Assembly (NCBI RefSeq): GCF_026262505.1
Contig: NC_067206.1
Location: 25,001,896 to 25,065,895, forward strand
From: Trichomonas vaginalis G3
Lineage: Eukaryota; Parabasalia; Trichomonadida; Trichomonadidae
Direction of reading: 5' to 3'
Length of the DNA: 64,000 nt
In this document: positions 53,598-62,227 of the stretch, in pieces
Layout of the letters: every line of letters starts with the position of its first letter
Numbering within the stretch: position 1 is the first letter of the stretch
Position numbers and translations under genes: made by a program
The notes under the pieces: generated by a model
What the model saw: the letters and a program-made list of their open reading frames with translations, nothing else
Told to the model about the DNA's origin: nothing
Database searches by the model: none

Positions 53598-54445
53598 ATG
53601 CTTTCAATAGAAAAAGAAAATTCAAGAGTTGCTACAACTAAACCATTAGATGAACTTTTTACTAATGTCGGTCAAAAGTTTGAGACAGAGACCGTAAAGC
53701 ATGAAGGCTATCGTTTTGACTACCCATTAAGATGGCTAAGAGACCCATCTGTCACAAAAGCTATTGGCTTTCGTAGAATGAAGTTTGTGTCTGTAGAAGA
53801 TAAAAGTTTTCCATTTATTGTAAGGTTTCATATAGATTATATATCTGAAGGGAAACGAAAAATGTGGGAAAAATTGAGCTAATACAAGTTGACCTTTCAT
53901 CTTCTCTACAGACTGCGTTAAAAAATATAGAAGATAAAATAAATTCATGTTATGCAAAATATGCTGATGAATATGCAAATACCGAGAGCACACTTTATGT
54001 GAGAATTGTATATGACAAACAAAATTCACAAGTGTCATTTCAAATCTACGAAGACAATCCAAAGAAAGACGAACAAATATATACAGAATTCACTGCAATG
54101 TCATGGTATTATTTGCAAAGAATGTTAAATCAGAAAGTCGAACTTCCTTTAGCAAATATTTACAGTCGATATGCAAGAGATGAACCATATTTATTTAAAG
54201 ATGTTTTCGACCCAGCTGCTATTATTGTTCATGCTTCATTTTCTGGTGCCAAAACTCTTTCTTATGCTTGGCAAATGACTTTTACGAAAAACCTACAAAG
54301 CTATATGAACCACCAAGTGGAAGTATTTCAGACTTTCAAGTATGGTTTACTAACAGATGGAAGAAAGAGAATAATTCCATTATACCATGCGTTTTACTTA
54401 GAACTTAGTTTCATATACAACTACTATCGAACGGTAAAAATATAA
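53598..54445 (+). pseudogene. Capsid-like protein (fossil A, right arm)
   Basis: Twin of 36419-37267 with nearly identical sequence, including YRFDYPLRWL. This copy is lightly broken. Confidence 0.6.
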
Positions 54446-54449
54446 TTTT

Positions 54450-54689
54450 TTAATACGGTTGAGGTGTTGGATTTGGTTGCCAACTAGACTGTGGTGCAGG
54501 TTCAGGCTGTTGTATAACAGGGCTTGTTCTTCTGGTTCAGGGTCTTTAGGTATAATACCAACAACTGACCTACTCTTTTACCAATATTTTTGACACCGTT
54601 CCAAATTCCTCTTCCTACGGTTTTTATTCCATTCCATATACCTCTTCCAACATTTCGAAAGAAGTTTCCTATCTACTGAAGAAACCCAT
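54450..54689 (-). pseudogene. Glycine-rich amphipathic protein (fossil A, right arm)
   Basis: Twin of 36173-36415, lightly broken in this arm. It has the same P/Q-rich tail ending in PY. Confidence 0.5.
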
Positions 54690-54707
54690 TTTACTATATG
54701 TAAAAAT

Positions 54708-55070
54708 CTAATGTCCGCCTAGTCTCTTACGTTTCCTGTTGAGTTCCATAGCATTCTTTAACTGGAGCTCATACATTCTGTTTCTCCTCTGGTAGAAAAC
54801 ATATTCTGGGTCAACTCCTGTGTTCGCGTCATCTGCATAAAGTTGTTTATATCCCACTTCAGGGTTTGTATAAAACTCTTTCCATCTCATATTTGCATAC
54901 CATGGTGGCAAACCTAACGCAGCGTCATTTGACATGGCAGTTTGCATTTGTACATCTGTTGGCACTTGACCATAGTTTGCCATTGCAGTTTGTATTCTAA
55001 CTTCATTTGGAATATTCTCTGGGTTTGGTTGTCCAGGTTGCTGTGCATTCGCTAAGTTCTGTGCGTCCAT
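54708..55070 (-). CDS. Maverick small protein, 120 residues (fossil A, right arm)
   Basis: Looks whole and differs from the left-arm twin by a single residue (N for S near residue 83). Keeping this frame intact in both arms, while neighbours decay, is notable. Confidence 0.6.
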   Translation of the reverse strand: MDAQNLANAQQPGQPNPENIPNEVRIQTAMANYGQVPTDVQMQTAMSNDAALGLPPWYANMRWKEFYTNPEVGYKQLYADDANTGVDPEYVFYQRRNRMYELQLKNAMELNRKRKRLGGH

Positions 55071-55209
55071 TTAATATTAGATAAAAATATCTCTTACGAG
55101 TACATATACTGAACATTTGCAGGCATTGGTTCATCTTCATATTCTCTATATCTTTCTGCCACGTCAAATAAGTAAATGACACAATGGAAAAAACCTAAAA
55201 CAAGTAGTC

Positions 55210-56028
55210 CTATTTCAAACCACATTTACTTACTAGTAAAATTTCTTTGTTATGACACTTTCTCCAGTTTATAGGACCTCTCTCATATTCTATCTTATCG
55301 TATATAAACTCATAGTCATGTATGTCCTCTAACCATCTCATGACACTTTCCAAACCACTTTTATCGGATGTAAAGTAAAAGCATGGATGGTTATGTAAAA
55401 CGTCTAAAGTTTCTAAAGAGTCTCTCAAAGTCCAGTCTACTTGGTATTGAAAATCCCATGTGTTATAGAACGGCGGGTCCACTATAAAGAAAACATTTTC
55501 CTTGTCTTTATATTTTTCATACAACTCTGTCCAATGACATCTCACAAACTCTATACCCTCAATATATTTTTCTATGTTCTCTTTGAAAACATTTGTATAG
55601 TTAAGATATAAAACTTTTGACATAAGTGTTTCAATGTCATGAACTCTTATAGCACCACTATATAATAGTCTAGCAGATATACTATCTCAGTCTATATATT
55701 CTGCTTTTTTCAAAACCTCTCTCACAATATTTTTCTTATCTAATGGTATACGTTCCATCTTACCTATAGGTATCTTTTCTTTTAACTCTTTCAATATATT
55801 GTTTGTGTCTGGTATATGTTTGAGACGGTCCATATAGTTGTCGAAGTCATTGCATATAATCTTTGAGTCAGGAAATATTGTATGGCACAAATGAGATATA
55901 TAGAAACTTCCACCGAACAAGTCTACAAATGTTAGACCATTCGGTAGTTTCTTAAGTTCTCTCAATAGAATATCTTTACATCTACTCTTATTTCCAAAGA
56001 AGGGTAGTGGTGGTTTTGTAAAATTCAT
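55210..56028 (-). pseudogene. Dam-like adenine methyltransferase (fossil A, right arm)
   Basis: Twin of 34835-35652 with VDLFGGSFYIS and DPPFYNT. It is broken once or so, independently of the left copy. Confidence 0.8.
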
Positions 56029-56076
56029 TTATATATAATAATAAAAATGTTTTTTCCTGAAAAGTGACAGAAAAGT

Positions 56077-56293
56077 GACAAAACATTTACGTTCATGTTT
56101 GACAAAACATTTACGAAGAAGTCTTGACAAAACATTTACGATGAAATCATGACAAAACATTTACGATGAAATCATGAGTTTTCTACGATGTTAGAAAACA
56201 TGTTAGAAAACGTGTTAGATCTAACATGCTAACATAAACATTATTTTTGGTCATTTACGCTCATTACGAAGAAGTTTCGACAAAACATTTACG
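56077..56293. repeat. Iteron-like repeats at the right end of Maverick A
   Basis: Five copies of GACAAAACATTTACG lie at 56077, 56101, 56126, 56151 and 56279; the first four are spaced 24-25 bp. An exact inverted copy is in the centre (44071-44085). The left end of the element lacks the array. It could be a replication or protein-binding site. Confidence 0.65.
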
Positions 56294-56385
56294 AAGAAGT
56301 CTTGACAAAAAAGTCAACGGCTGGTCGGCTGGGGTTCGGTCCTCCTCTTGGGTCTTGGGAAAAATTTCTTATGGGCTGGAAGCCC

Positions 56386-56457
56386 TCCGAATAAAAACTT
56401 CATTTATACTAAACATCTTCAGGGCTAGAAGGCACGAAGTGCCTGGAAGCCCCACTA

Positions 56458-56489
<32 letters not shown>
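56386..56489 (-). repeat. Right terminal inverted repeat of Maverick A
   Basis: Reverse complement of 34545-34648, ending in exactly 30 T. The flanks (TCTTAG left, AAATAT right) do not form a 6-bp duplication. Confidence 0.9.
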
Positions 56490-56493
<4 letters not shown>

Positions 56494-57139
56494 ATATGAA
56501 CATTTTCAACATTTTAATGTTTTTATTTAAAAATTTGATGGAATATGAGCTTCAAACAATTATTATGTAAATAAAAATAATTAAATATATGTATTTATTC
56601 GTATTACAACCGTAGTAAGTCGATTCTTCCTTTCTTCTACTGAGATTTGAATTTGATTTCGAATTGTAAAGAGATTCAAAGGGAAAATACTAGCGGATAA
56701 AAACTACCTCCATGAAAGGGTCATAATGGAGTCAAGTTGTATTTTTTGATATTTTTTGCTTTTCGAGCCTAAATAGGTAGCCAAGATAATGCCTAAAAAT
56801 AAGGTTCTAAATTCTGAAGTTTACATGATCCTCTCGTGTGCACCCTTAACAATTGTTCAATCACATTTATACAACCCAAATCTATACCAATCATACTCTT
56901 ATTCATACATCATATTTTAAAAACTTTTTTGCAATATGATGTTATTGCAACAATTTTTTTTTCTTTTCTACTTCCAATTAGCACCTTAAAAACATTAGAC
57001 ACAATCACTGGCTCATATGCTCCTATTCTGAATCTAACACTATGCAAATTTATACAATTTCTCCACAAATCTTACATTCATTTTAATTTCAACGACCATT
57101 ATTACCACAAAGAATCTTACCTTCCCCTACAAAATAGTT
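56490..57139. other. Host spacer between two Mavericks
   Basis: AT-rich DNA. A single GTGCACCCT next to TA near 56839-56848 resembles one end of the AGGGTGC transposon family; its partner end is not seen. No gene is supported. Confidence 0.4.
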
Positions 57140-57341
57140 AGTATACATATCTCGAGTACGGAGGCACTGCGCGCCTCCTTACCCATTATATGTGAATTTG
57201 ACACTTTACAAAACCGTTAACGTATATTTTACAACACAAACGACAGCACTAATTTAACCTTAAATATTTACAAAACCGCCAACCACTTCACCTCACTAAC
57301 GTTTTCGCTAACTACTTCACTAATGTAAAAAATAAACGTTC

Positions 57342-57662
57342 TCACTTACAAAAGTATTGCAACTCCTCCCATTGCTGTGCTTCACATAACAGCTCATAAT
57401 CTTCTGACTCACTTTCTTCTTCATATAGGTCAAAATCACTGTCATAGTTTATACCTGTAAGTTTTGACAAAGCTAATGAAACACGCTTACCGTTTGTATC
57501 TATTGCTTGTATATATCTTCCATAATGCTCTTTGTCATAAACGCTCAAACTAACTTTACCCTTTCTCCCTCGTATCTGATAGAATGTATTTTCACGAGGA
57601 ACGAAGAACAAATTCTTGAACTCATGACCGTTGTAGTTTGTTATCTCAATAGTTTTCGTCAT
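57342..57662 (-). CDS. Unrecognised Maverick B protein, 106 residues
   Basis: Looks whole. The beta-rich front (IRGRKGKVSLSVYDKEHYGRY) is followed by an acidic tail (DFDLYEEESESEDYELL). TTTTTATATAA precedes the ATG. It is the first gene inside the terminus. No family recognised. Confidence 0.5.
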   Translation of the reverse strand: MTKTIEITNYNGHEFKNLFFVPRENTFYQIRGRKGKVSLSVYDKEHYGRYIQAIDTNGKRVSLALSKLTGINYDSDFDLYEEESESEDYELLCEAQQWEELQYFCK

Positions 57663-57730
57663 TTATATAAAAATAATTTTAAAAAATAAAATAAAACTAA
57701 CGTTAAAAATTTCTCATAACATAAACGTTC

Positions 57731-58267
57731 TCATTGCTTTATAACTCTCTTCCTTGGTTTCTTTTTAGTTGCTTTCTTTACGTCCGTCTCCAACTTGACT
57801 GTCTTTCTTCTTCGTCCGTAATGATACCAATTACTTCCACCAGTCAATGGGTCAAATGGTCTTTCGTAAGGGTTTCCATACATTCCATAGGGACCATACG
57901 GAAGAACTGCTGGTGGAAGTTGTGGAGAAGAAACATTTTCTTTAGTTCCATCGACTCTATTTAAATGCATTGTTTCACCTTTCATCTGGTCATTAAAGTC
58001 TTTTGCATGTTTTGCAAACTCATCGTCCTTTCCTAAAGCATTTTCAGACTCAGTCGCAACCAAATTGGATGCTTTATTTATGAGCCCTATTTTATTTAAT
58101 CTTAACTTCTTTGCAACCCAGCCTCCAATCTTTCCTTTATTTGCATCTAATGTCTTCGAAACTCTTCCTCCACTCATTTTATTTACTGCGTCATAAGCCC
58201 CAAGTGCTTTTGCTCCAAATGCTAATGCTTTTGTTCCCATTGCGCCTAAAGCTGCCCAAGCTACCAT
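57731..58267 (-). CDS. Glycine/alanine-rich small protein with basic tail (Maverick B)
   Basis: Looks whole at 178 residues. The N-terminus is a hydrophobic G/A stretch (AWAALGAMGTKALAFGAKAL), the middle is P/Y-rich (PYGPYGMYGNPYERPFDPL) and the C-terminus is strongly basic (KKATKKKPRKRVIK). It resembles in style the membrane-active or core minor proteins of Polintons and adenoviruses; inference. It starts directly against its neighbour, with GATTTTAATATGGTGTAA before the ATG. Confidence 0.5.
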   Translation of the reverse strand: MVAWAALGAMGTKALAFGAKALGAYDAVNKMSGGRVSKTLDANKGKIGGWVAKKLRLNKIGLINKASNLVATESENALGKDDEFAKHAKDFNDQMKGETMHLNRVDGTKENVSSPQLPPAVLPYGPYGMYGNPYERPFDPLTGGSNWYHYGRRRKTVKLETDVKKATKKKPRKRVIKQ

Positions 58268-58492
58268 TTACACCATATTAAAATCATCTCTCTTCAATAT
58301 TATCTCATAAAAGTTCTCGTTACTGGAGAAAGTCAATGAAACATAAACATTCTCACGGGCTTCGCCTTCACCGCTTTGCGGTCTATCTAACTTCTTTCTT
58401 ATCTCATCTATTCGCTTCAAAATGTCTGAACAATTGCTAACATCTTCTACAACAGTTATTTCATCATGAATGACCTTCAAGAACAAACTCAT
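58268..58492 (-). CDS. Unrecognised Maverick B protein, 74 residues
   Basis: Looks whole; a compact helical front and beta-rich end. It abuts the genes on both sides without a gap, so the promoter box of the next gene lies inside its coding end. Confidence 0.45.
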   Translation of the reverse strand: MSLFLKVIHDEITVVEDVSNCSDILKRIDEIRKKLDRPQSGEGEARENVYVSLTFSSNENFYEIILKRDDFNMV

Positions 58493-59374
58493 TTAATATG
58501 CTATTAAAATCATCTCAATAATGAGTCCATCCTTTCCATCTTTAGGTAGCACAACATCTTTCATTGAAGAAGGTTCAACAAGTCTTATATTAAACTTACT
58601 GACAAAGTTTGTTATACTATAATGCTTCGGTGGCGAATACATGTAGTTTGAAAGACATAATATAGATTCTTCAGCAAATTCACTTATACTGGATTTTATA
58701 ACAATGTTCTCACGAGACCAAATGCCACCAATTGACAATCTTGTAAGCAATCCTGCTGAACCTTCAACTGTAAACGTCGATGGTAACATTCCACGAAGGT
58801 CATCTATTGACATCTTTGAGTCACTGAATTTAAATATTTTCTTAAAGCAATCGTCATTATCTAACCATGCAATAGCTTTGAAGTTTTCATTCGAATATAC
58901 ATCTGCTTCATTAAATGTAAAACCTGACTTCTTTGCAGAGACGACTTTAAAATCTATTGCATTTGTTTCAAAATTATATGCTATGGTAACTTCTGAAGGT
59001 AATGGATGTCCTTCCGCAGTAAGTTGTTCTCTCACTACCGTTTGAAGCTTTGTGTTAAAAACTTTCATGTCATCTCCTGTGTCTAGGTTCACATACACAG
59101 CAACAGGAAAACTATCTTGCTTCTTTGTTTCATCATTATACCTCAAAACATTAAAGTTCTTCAATAATATTGTTCTTCCTGCTGGAATACTTCGAACCTG
59201 TCTGATTTCAATAGCTTTCTCACCTCCTACATACTCTACCCAGTGTCTTGGATATTCATAAGTATACTGACTTTCTTGAATTTTGGTAGGTTTCATCATA
59301 ACGTGTTCATAGTATATCTTTATACTCTTGTCAGTTAGACTCGGTGCTATGTTCTGAATATTTCTGACTTGCAT
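58493..59374 (-). CDS. Capsid-like protein of Maverick B (293 residues)
   Basis: The start MQVRNIQNIAPSL is chosen over an upstream Met because it sits 16 bp from the divergent ATPase ATG behind a promoter box. YTYEYPRHWV, GGEKAIEIRQVRSIP and ESILCLSNYMYSPPKHYSI align in order with the capsid-like protein of Maverick A. Beta-rich throughout. It is probably a virion protein, penton or minor capsid; inference. Looks whole. Confidence 0.6.
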   Translation of the reverse strand: MQVRNIQNIAPSLTDKSIKIYYEHVMMKPTKIQESQYTYEYPRHWVEYVGGEKAIEIRQVRSIPAGRTILLKNFNVLRYNDETKKQDSFPVAVYVNLDTGDDMKVFNTKLQTVVREQLTAEGHPLPSEVTIAYNFETNAIDFKVVSAKKSGFTFNEADVYSNENFKAIAWLDNDDCFKKIFKFSDSKMSIDDLRGMLPSTFTVEGSAGLLTRLSIGGIWSRENIVIKSSISEFAEESILCLSNYMYSPPKHYSITNFVSKFNIRLVEPSSMKDVVLPKDGKDGLIIEMILIAY

Positions 59375-59390
59375 TTTTAATGGAGATAAA
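59375..59390. promoter_or_regulatory. 16-bp bidirectional spacer, capsid-like/ATPase
   Basis: TTTTAATGGAGATAAA separates two divergent ATGs and provides the T-rich/A-rich box in both directions. Confidence 0.5.
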
Positions 59391-60278
59391 ATGAAGCATT
59401 TAATACATGACGTAGATGAAGACATGAATGAAACTACAGACAAACTTAACTCTTCTCTCATTCTTCCTTTCAGCAAAGATTATGAATTCTGTTCAAATGG
59501 TGTTTATTTCTATTGTGGAAAGATGGGGTCAGGAAAGACATTTAACCTCATTCGTCATATACTCATAACAGAGCGTTTAGGAAATGACTCATATTATGAC
59601 CAAATCATTATATCAGCAACTTCAGACTCTATAGACTCAACAGCGAAAACATTCATGAGTAAAGTTCAAGCATCTGTCGTTAAAGTTCCAGATAGCGAAC
59701 TCATTGAATTTCTTCAACGTTACATTCGACGTAAGAGGAAATATTATGCCATCGTTGAATTTATACAGTCAGGAATGCAAAAGACTTCTGAGGAGATGGA
59801 AAGAATTATTGACAAACACCACTTACGTCAGTACTCAGGAGTTTACGATATGAAACGACTGACAAACTACATTCTATCAAAACTTTCAAAATACCCCTTC
59901 AAAAAATATCCTTCAAACACTCTGCTCGTTTGCGACGACTTCGCCGGAAAAGGTTTAGTTTCAAAGCCTGACTCGCCATTAGCTAACATCATAACTAAAG
60001 TCAGACATTACCACTTAACTGTAGCAATACTTATGCAAACATGGCGTTTCCTTGCTTTAAACATAAAACGTCTCATAACTGACTTCGTTATCTTTCAAGG
60101 TTTCTCACGTTATGATATTGAACTCATTTGGAAACAGTCAGGTATAACATTACCTTTTGAAGAAATTTGGGAAGCATATAAGTCTCTCATCTCTCCTCGT
60201 TCATACCTTGAGATTCATATCATGACTAATACCATTAAAGTCAAAAATATTCCATGGGAACGACCAACATTGTTTTAA
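59391..60278 (+). CDS. FtsK/HerA-type DNA-packaging ATPase (Maverick B)
   Basis: The 295-residue protein has Walker A GKMGSGKTFNL (near 43-53), Walker B TLLVCDD (near 187-193) and the following ILMQTWRF sensor-like stretch. These are the hallmarks of the A32-like packaging ATPases of Polintons, virophages and large DNA viruses, which drive DNA into the capsid. Looks whole. It overlaps the next gene tail to tail by 4 bp. Confidence 0.85.
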   Translation: MKHLIHDVDEDMNETTDKLNSSLILPFSKDYEFCSNGVYFYCGKMGSGKTFNLIRHILITERLGNDSYYDQIIISATSDSIDSTAKTFMSKVQASVVKVPDSELIEFLQRYIRRKRKYYAIVEFIQSGMQKTSEEMERIIDKHHLRQYSGVYDMKRLTNYILSKLSKYPFKKYPSNTLLVCDDFAGKGLVSKPDSPLANIITKVRHYHLTVAILMQTWRFLALNIKRLITDFVIFQGFSRYDIELIWKQSGITLPFEEIWEAYKSLISPRSYLEIHIMTNTIKVKNIPWERPTLF

Positions 60279-60667
60279 ATCTTATGCTTTAATTGACTGA
60301 TGGTAAACAAATTCCATGCATCTCTGTCGCCATTTCTGTTAATATTTTTGCTGTCATTCATATCATCCACTTCCCCATCCGTTAACTTTTGAGGATATGT
60401 GTTAGAATAGCTGTTCTTAAATGAAGGCTTTTCACCTTTGAGAGCATAAACTCTATAACTTTCTGCATACTTTATGTTTGAACCTCCTGAGCCATCATTG
60501 ACATAAATTTTTATAGGCTTCCACCCTTTGTTCATGTTTCTGCTTCTTCCCTTAGCTCTTTTGTTCAGAAGTTCTACATCTTTATACACAGCACCTGCCT
60601 CAGTGAATTCAACAATATTTTCATTCGTTAGCTTTACATTCAAACCCTTGTCGAGTATATTGTTCAT
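60275..60667 (-). CDS. Unrecognised Maverick B protein, about 130 residues
   Basis: The start MNNILDKGLNV is chosen because it lies behind an A-rich box and leaves room for the divergent gene at 60702; a Met three codons earlier (60676) is equally possible. Polar and beta-rich with a basic KRAKGRSRNMNKGWKP stretch. No family recognised. Looks whole. Confidence 0.45.
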   Translation of the reverse strand: MNNILDKGLNVKLTNENIVEFTEAGAVYKDVELLNKRAKGRSRNMNKGWKPIKIYVNDGSGGSNIKYAESYRVYALKGEKPSFKNSYSNTYPQKLTDGEVDDMNDSKNINRNGDRDAWNLFTISQLKHKI

Positions 60668-60701
60668 TTCATACATATAAAAGGTTTTTATTCTATATGA
60701 A

Positions 60702-60935
60702 ATGAGAAGTAAGTCCATCTTAGCTGGTGCCGTTAATGTTCCAATTGAACCAACATCAAATGTTGACTCACGAACGACAAACAATATTGTCATAAAGAAC
60801 TATAGTTCAGAGTGTTTGAAAGAAAAAGAACCAGAACTTAAGTCGGTGAATTTAAACACAGCTTCAAACGCTAACGCTACATCAAATGTTAAGTTAGAGT
60901 ATCCACCACTGGACCAAGTTCTTTCAAGAGGATAA
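60702..60935 (+). CDS. Unrecognised Maverick B protein, 77 residues
   Basis: Looks whole but is low in complexity (N, A, T, S-rich). TTTTTATTCTATATGAA precedes the ATG, which supports a real start. Confidence 0.4.
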   Translation: MRSKSILAGAVNVPIEPTSNVDSRTTNNIVIKNYSSECLKEKEPELKSVNLNTASNANATSNVKLEYPPLDQVLSRG

Positions 60936-60942
60936 GAAGCTT

Positions 60943-61218
60943 TTGACAAATCTTATAAGCAAGAACCAAATAATTCTTACAAAGGAGGACCTTGAGAATG
61001 TTATATCACGAATAACAGGAAAGCAATGTGTCATTGACTATCTCGACCCCGAAATCGAATGCTGTGGTCAAACGCCAATATTCATGAAAATAGGTAACAT
61101 CCGCATCATTGAAACACCAGGTACTCCAGGAGTTGAGTTTAAGTATAGATATTCGAACGAGTATACAAAACTATCTACTTACTATAAGCTTTGTTTGAAA
61201 TATGTTTTAGTAAATTAA
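60943..61218 (+). other. Protein-like open stretch without ATG (Maverick B)
   Basis: The stretch reads like a folded protein (ISRITGKQCVIDYLDPEIEC, then IRIIETPGTPGVEFKYRYS) but has no ATG near its beginning. Family unknown. Confidence 0.35.
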
Positions 61219-61242
61219 AACAGTCAGTTAGTCAAAAAAAAT

Positions 61243-61485
61243 TCAAGTTAGCAATTTGTAATATCTATCCAAAACTTCTTCAACACTATTGAACTCATCT
61301 TCATAATGCAAACCTAATCTTATTGACTTGGTGCAGTTTTCACTAACACAATATTTTTCTGTTCTCTTGACTGACATAACTAACTCATTTGTTTCATCAA
61401 ACAGCAACAACCAAAGTTCATGACCTAATACATAACATTCATACTTTATATTTTTAGCTCCGAGTTCTCTTGTAAGCTGTTGCAT
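61243..61485 (-). CDS. Unrecognised Maverick B protein, 80 residues
   Basis: Looks whole. It overlaps the 3' end of the upstream capsid-like gene by about 40 bp in another frame. Beta-rich (ECYVLGHELWLLLFDE) with a C-terminal helix. Function unknown. Confidence 0.45.
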   Translation of the reverse strand: MQQLTRELGAKNIKYECYVLGHELWLLLFDETNELVMSVKRTEKYCVSENCTKSIRLGLHYEDEFNSVEEVLDRYYKLLT

Positions 61486-62210
61486 TTAATATTTTCTAAA
61501 AAGTCAACTTCAACAGTCATTCGCACTGGTGCCTTCAGTTCTACAGGCTCGCCCTGAAAGTCAACAAGTCTGAATTGCATGTCTTTCAAATTATGTGGAC
61601 TAATGCGAACCCATTTACCTAAATGAGTTGCTATGACAGGAACGTTTGGAATGAACATTGAATTTACTTCATAACAGAAAGACTTATATTCTACTGAACC
61701 TTTACTATTAACTCCTGAAATACCTGTGACATTAGCTATTTTTGACTCAATGTATAAACAATTGCCATAACATACGTATGGAACAGATTTCATCTCAATC
61801 GTTTTGTCAACACTTTTCAAAGGAAATGTCATATGGTATGCTCCCAGAAGCAATTGAACTCTATGACTCATTCGTGTTATCTTAAACTCTTTCTCGCTGC
61901 TGAACTTCAATGTTCCCTCAGAAGAGAGTTCGACATCTATGTTGTCAATAGTTTCTTCATTTATGAGAGCATCTATGACTCCAGCAATTTTATCTATTCT
62001 ATACTCTGCTCTGTTAGGAAATGTTATAAAACTTCTTTTGTCATCTATTTCAATCTCTATGAAATCTGTTTCATCTGTTATGACAAAAGTTGCGATAGTA
62101 TTGAAGTCAACAACTCTGAAAGCAAGTGCTTCATTCTGAAGACCTAAGTTTGTTTGTAGCTTTACTGTTCCGTATTCGTTTGGGTCAGTACTTTGCAAAT
62201 AGAACAACAT
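61446..62210 (-). CDS. Second capsid-like protein of Maverick B (254 residues)
   Basis: Beta-rich, ending with DMQFRLVDFQGEPVELKAP followed by MTVEVDFLE. This 'FRLVDxxGxPVxL' block recalls the C-terminal part of minor capsid or penton-type proteins of Polintons. It is divergent from the fibre gene across 17 bp, as in Maverick A. Looks whole. The capsid role is inferred. Confidence 0.55.
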   Translation of the reverse strand: MLFYLQSTDPNEYGTVKLQTNLGLQNEALAFRVVDFNTIATFVITDETDFIEIEIDDKRSFITFPNRAEYRIDKIAGVIDALINEETIDNIDVELSSEGTLKFSSEKEFKITRMSHRVQLLLGAYHMTFPLKSVDKTIEMKSVPYVCYGNCLYIESKIANVTGISGVNSKGSVEYKSFCYEVNSMFIPNVPVIATHLGKWVRISPHNLKDMQFRLVDFQGEPVELKAPVRMTVEVDFLENIKCNSLQENSELKI

Positions 62211-62227
62211 TTTATTCTCATTAAAAT
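62211..62227. promoter_or_regulatory. 17-bp bidirectional promoter, capsid-like/fibre (Maverick B)
   Basis: TTTATTCTCATTAAAAT is the whole space between the two ATGs. It has the same position and design as 37268-37285 in Maverick A. Confidence 0.55.

Larger units (their letters stand above)
49905..56095 (-). repeat. Right long arm of Maverick A
   Basis: Inverted copy of 34775-41190 with the same gene order. It differs in the middle of the fibre gene and in several gene lesions, so the two arms decayed separately. Confidence 0.88.
34545..56489. mobile_element. Maverick/Polinton fossil A with two long inverted arms
   Basis: The element has 104-bp terminal inverted repeats that begin with exactly 30 A (T on the right). 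Inside are two inverted arms of about 6.2-6.4 kb and an 8.7-kb centre. Parts: Dam-like methyltransferase, small structural-looking proteins, capsid-like protein, tail-like fibre, rve integrase, DNA polymerase B and HNH endonuclease remnants. No packaging ATPase or protease was found. One arm plus the centre would be about 15 kb, the size of an ordinary Maverick. It is broken in a dozen or more places. The arms are very similar by eye, suggesting youth. The usual 6-bp target duplication is not visible. Confidence 0.88.

Noticed and set aside
56460-56489. Poly-T as a retroposon poly(A) tail
   Set aside because: It is part of an inverted terminal repeat with an equal A-run at the other end, so it belongs to the Maverick ends.
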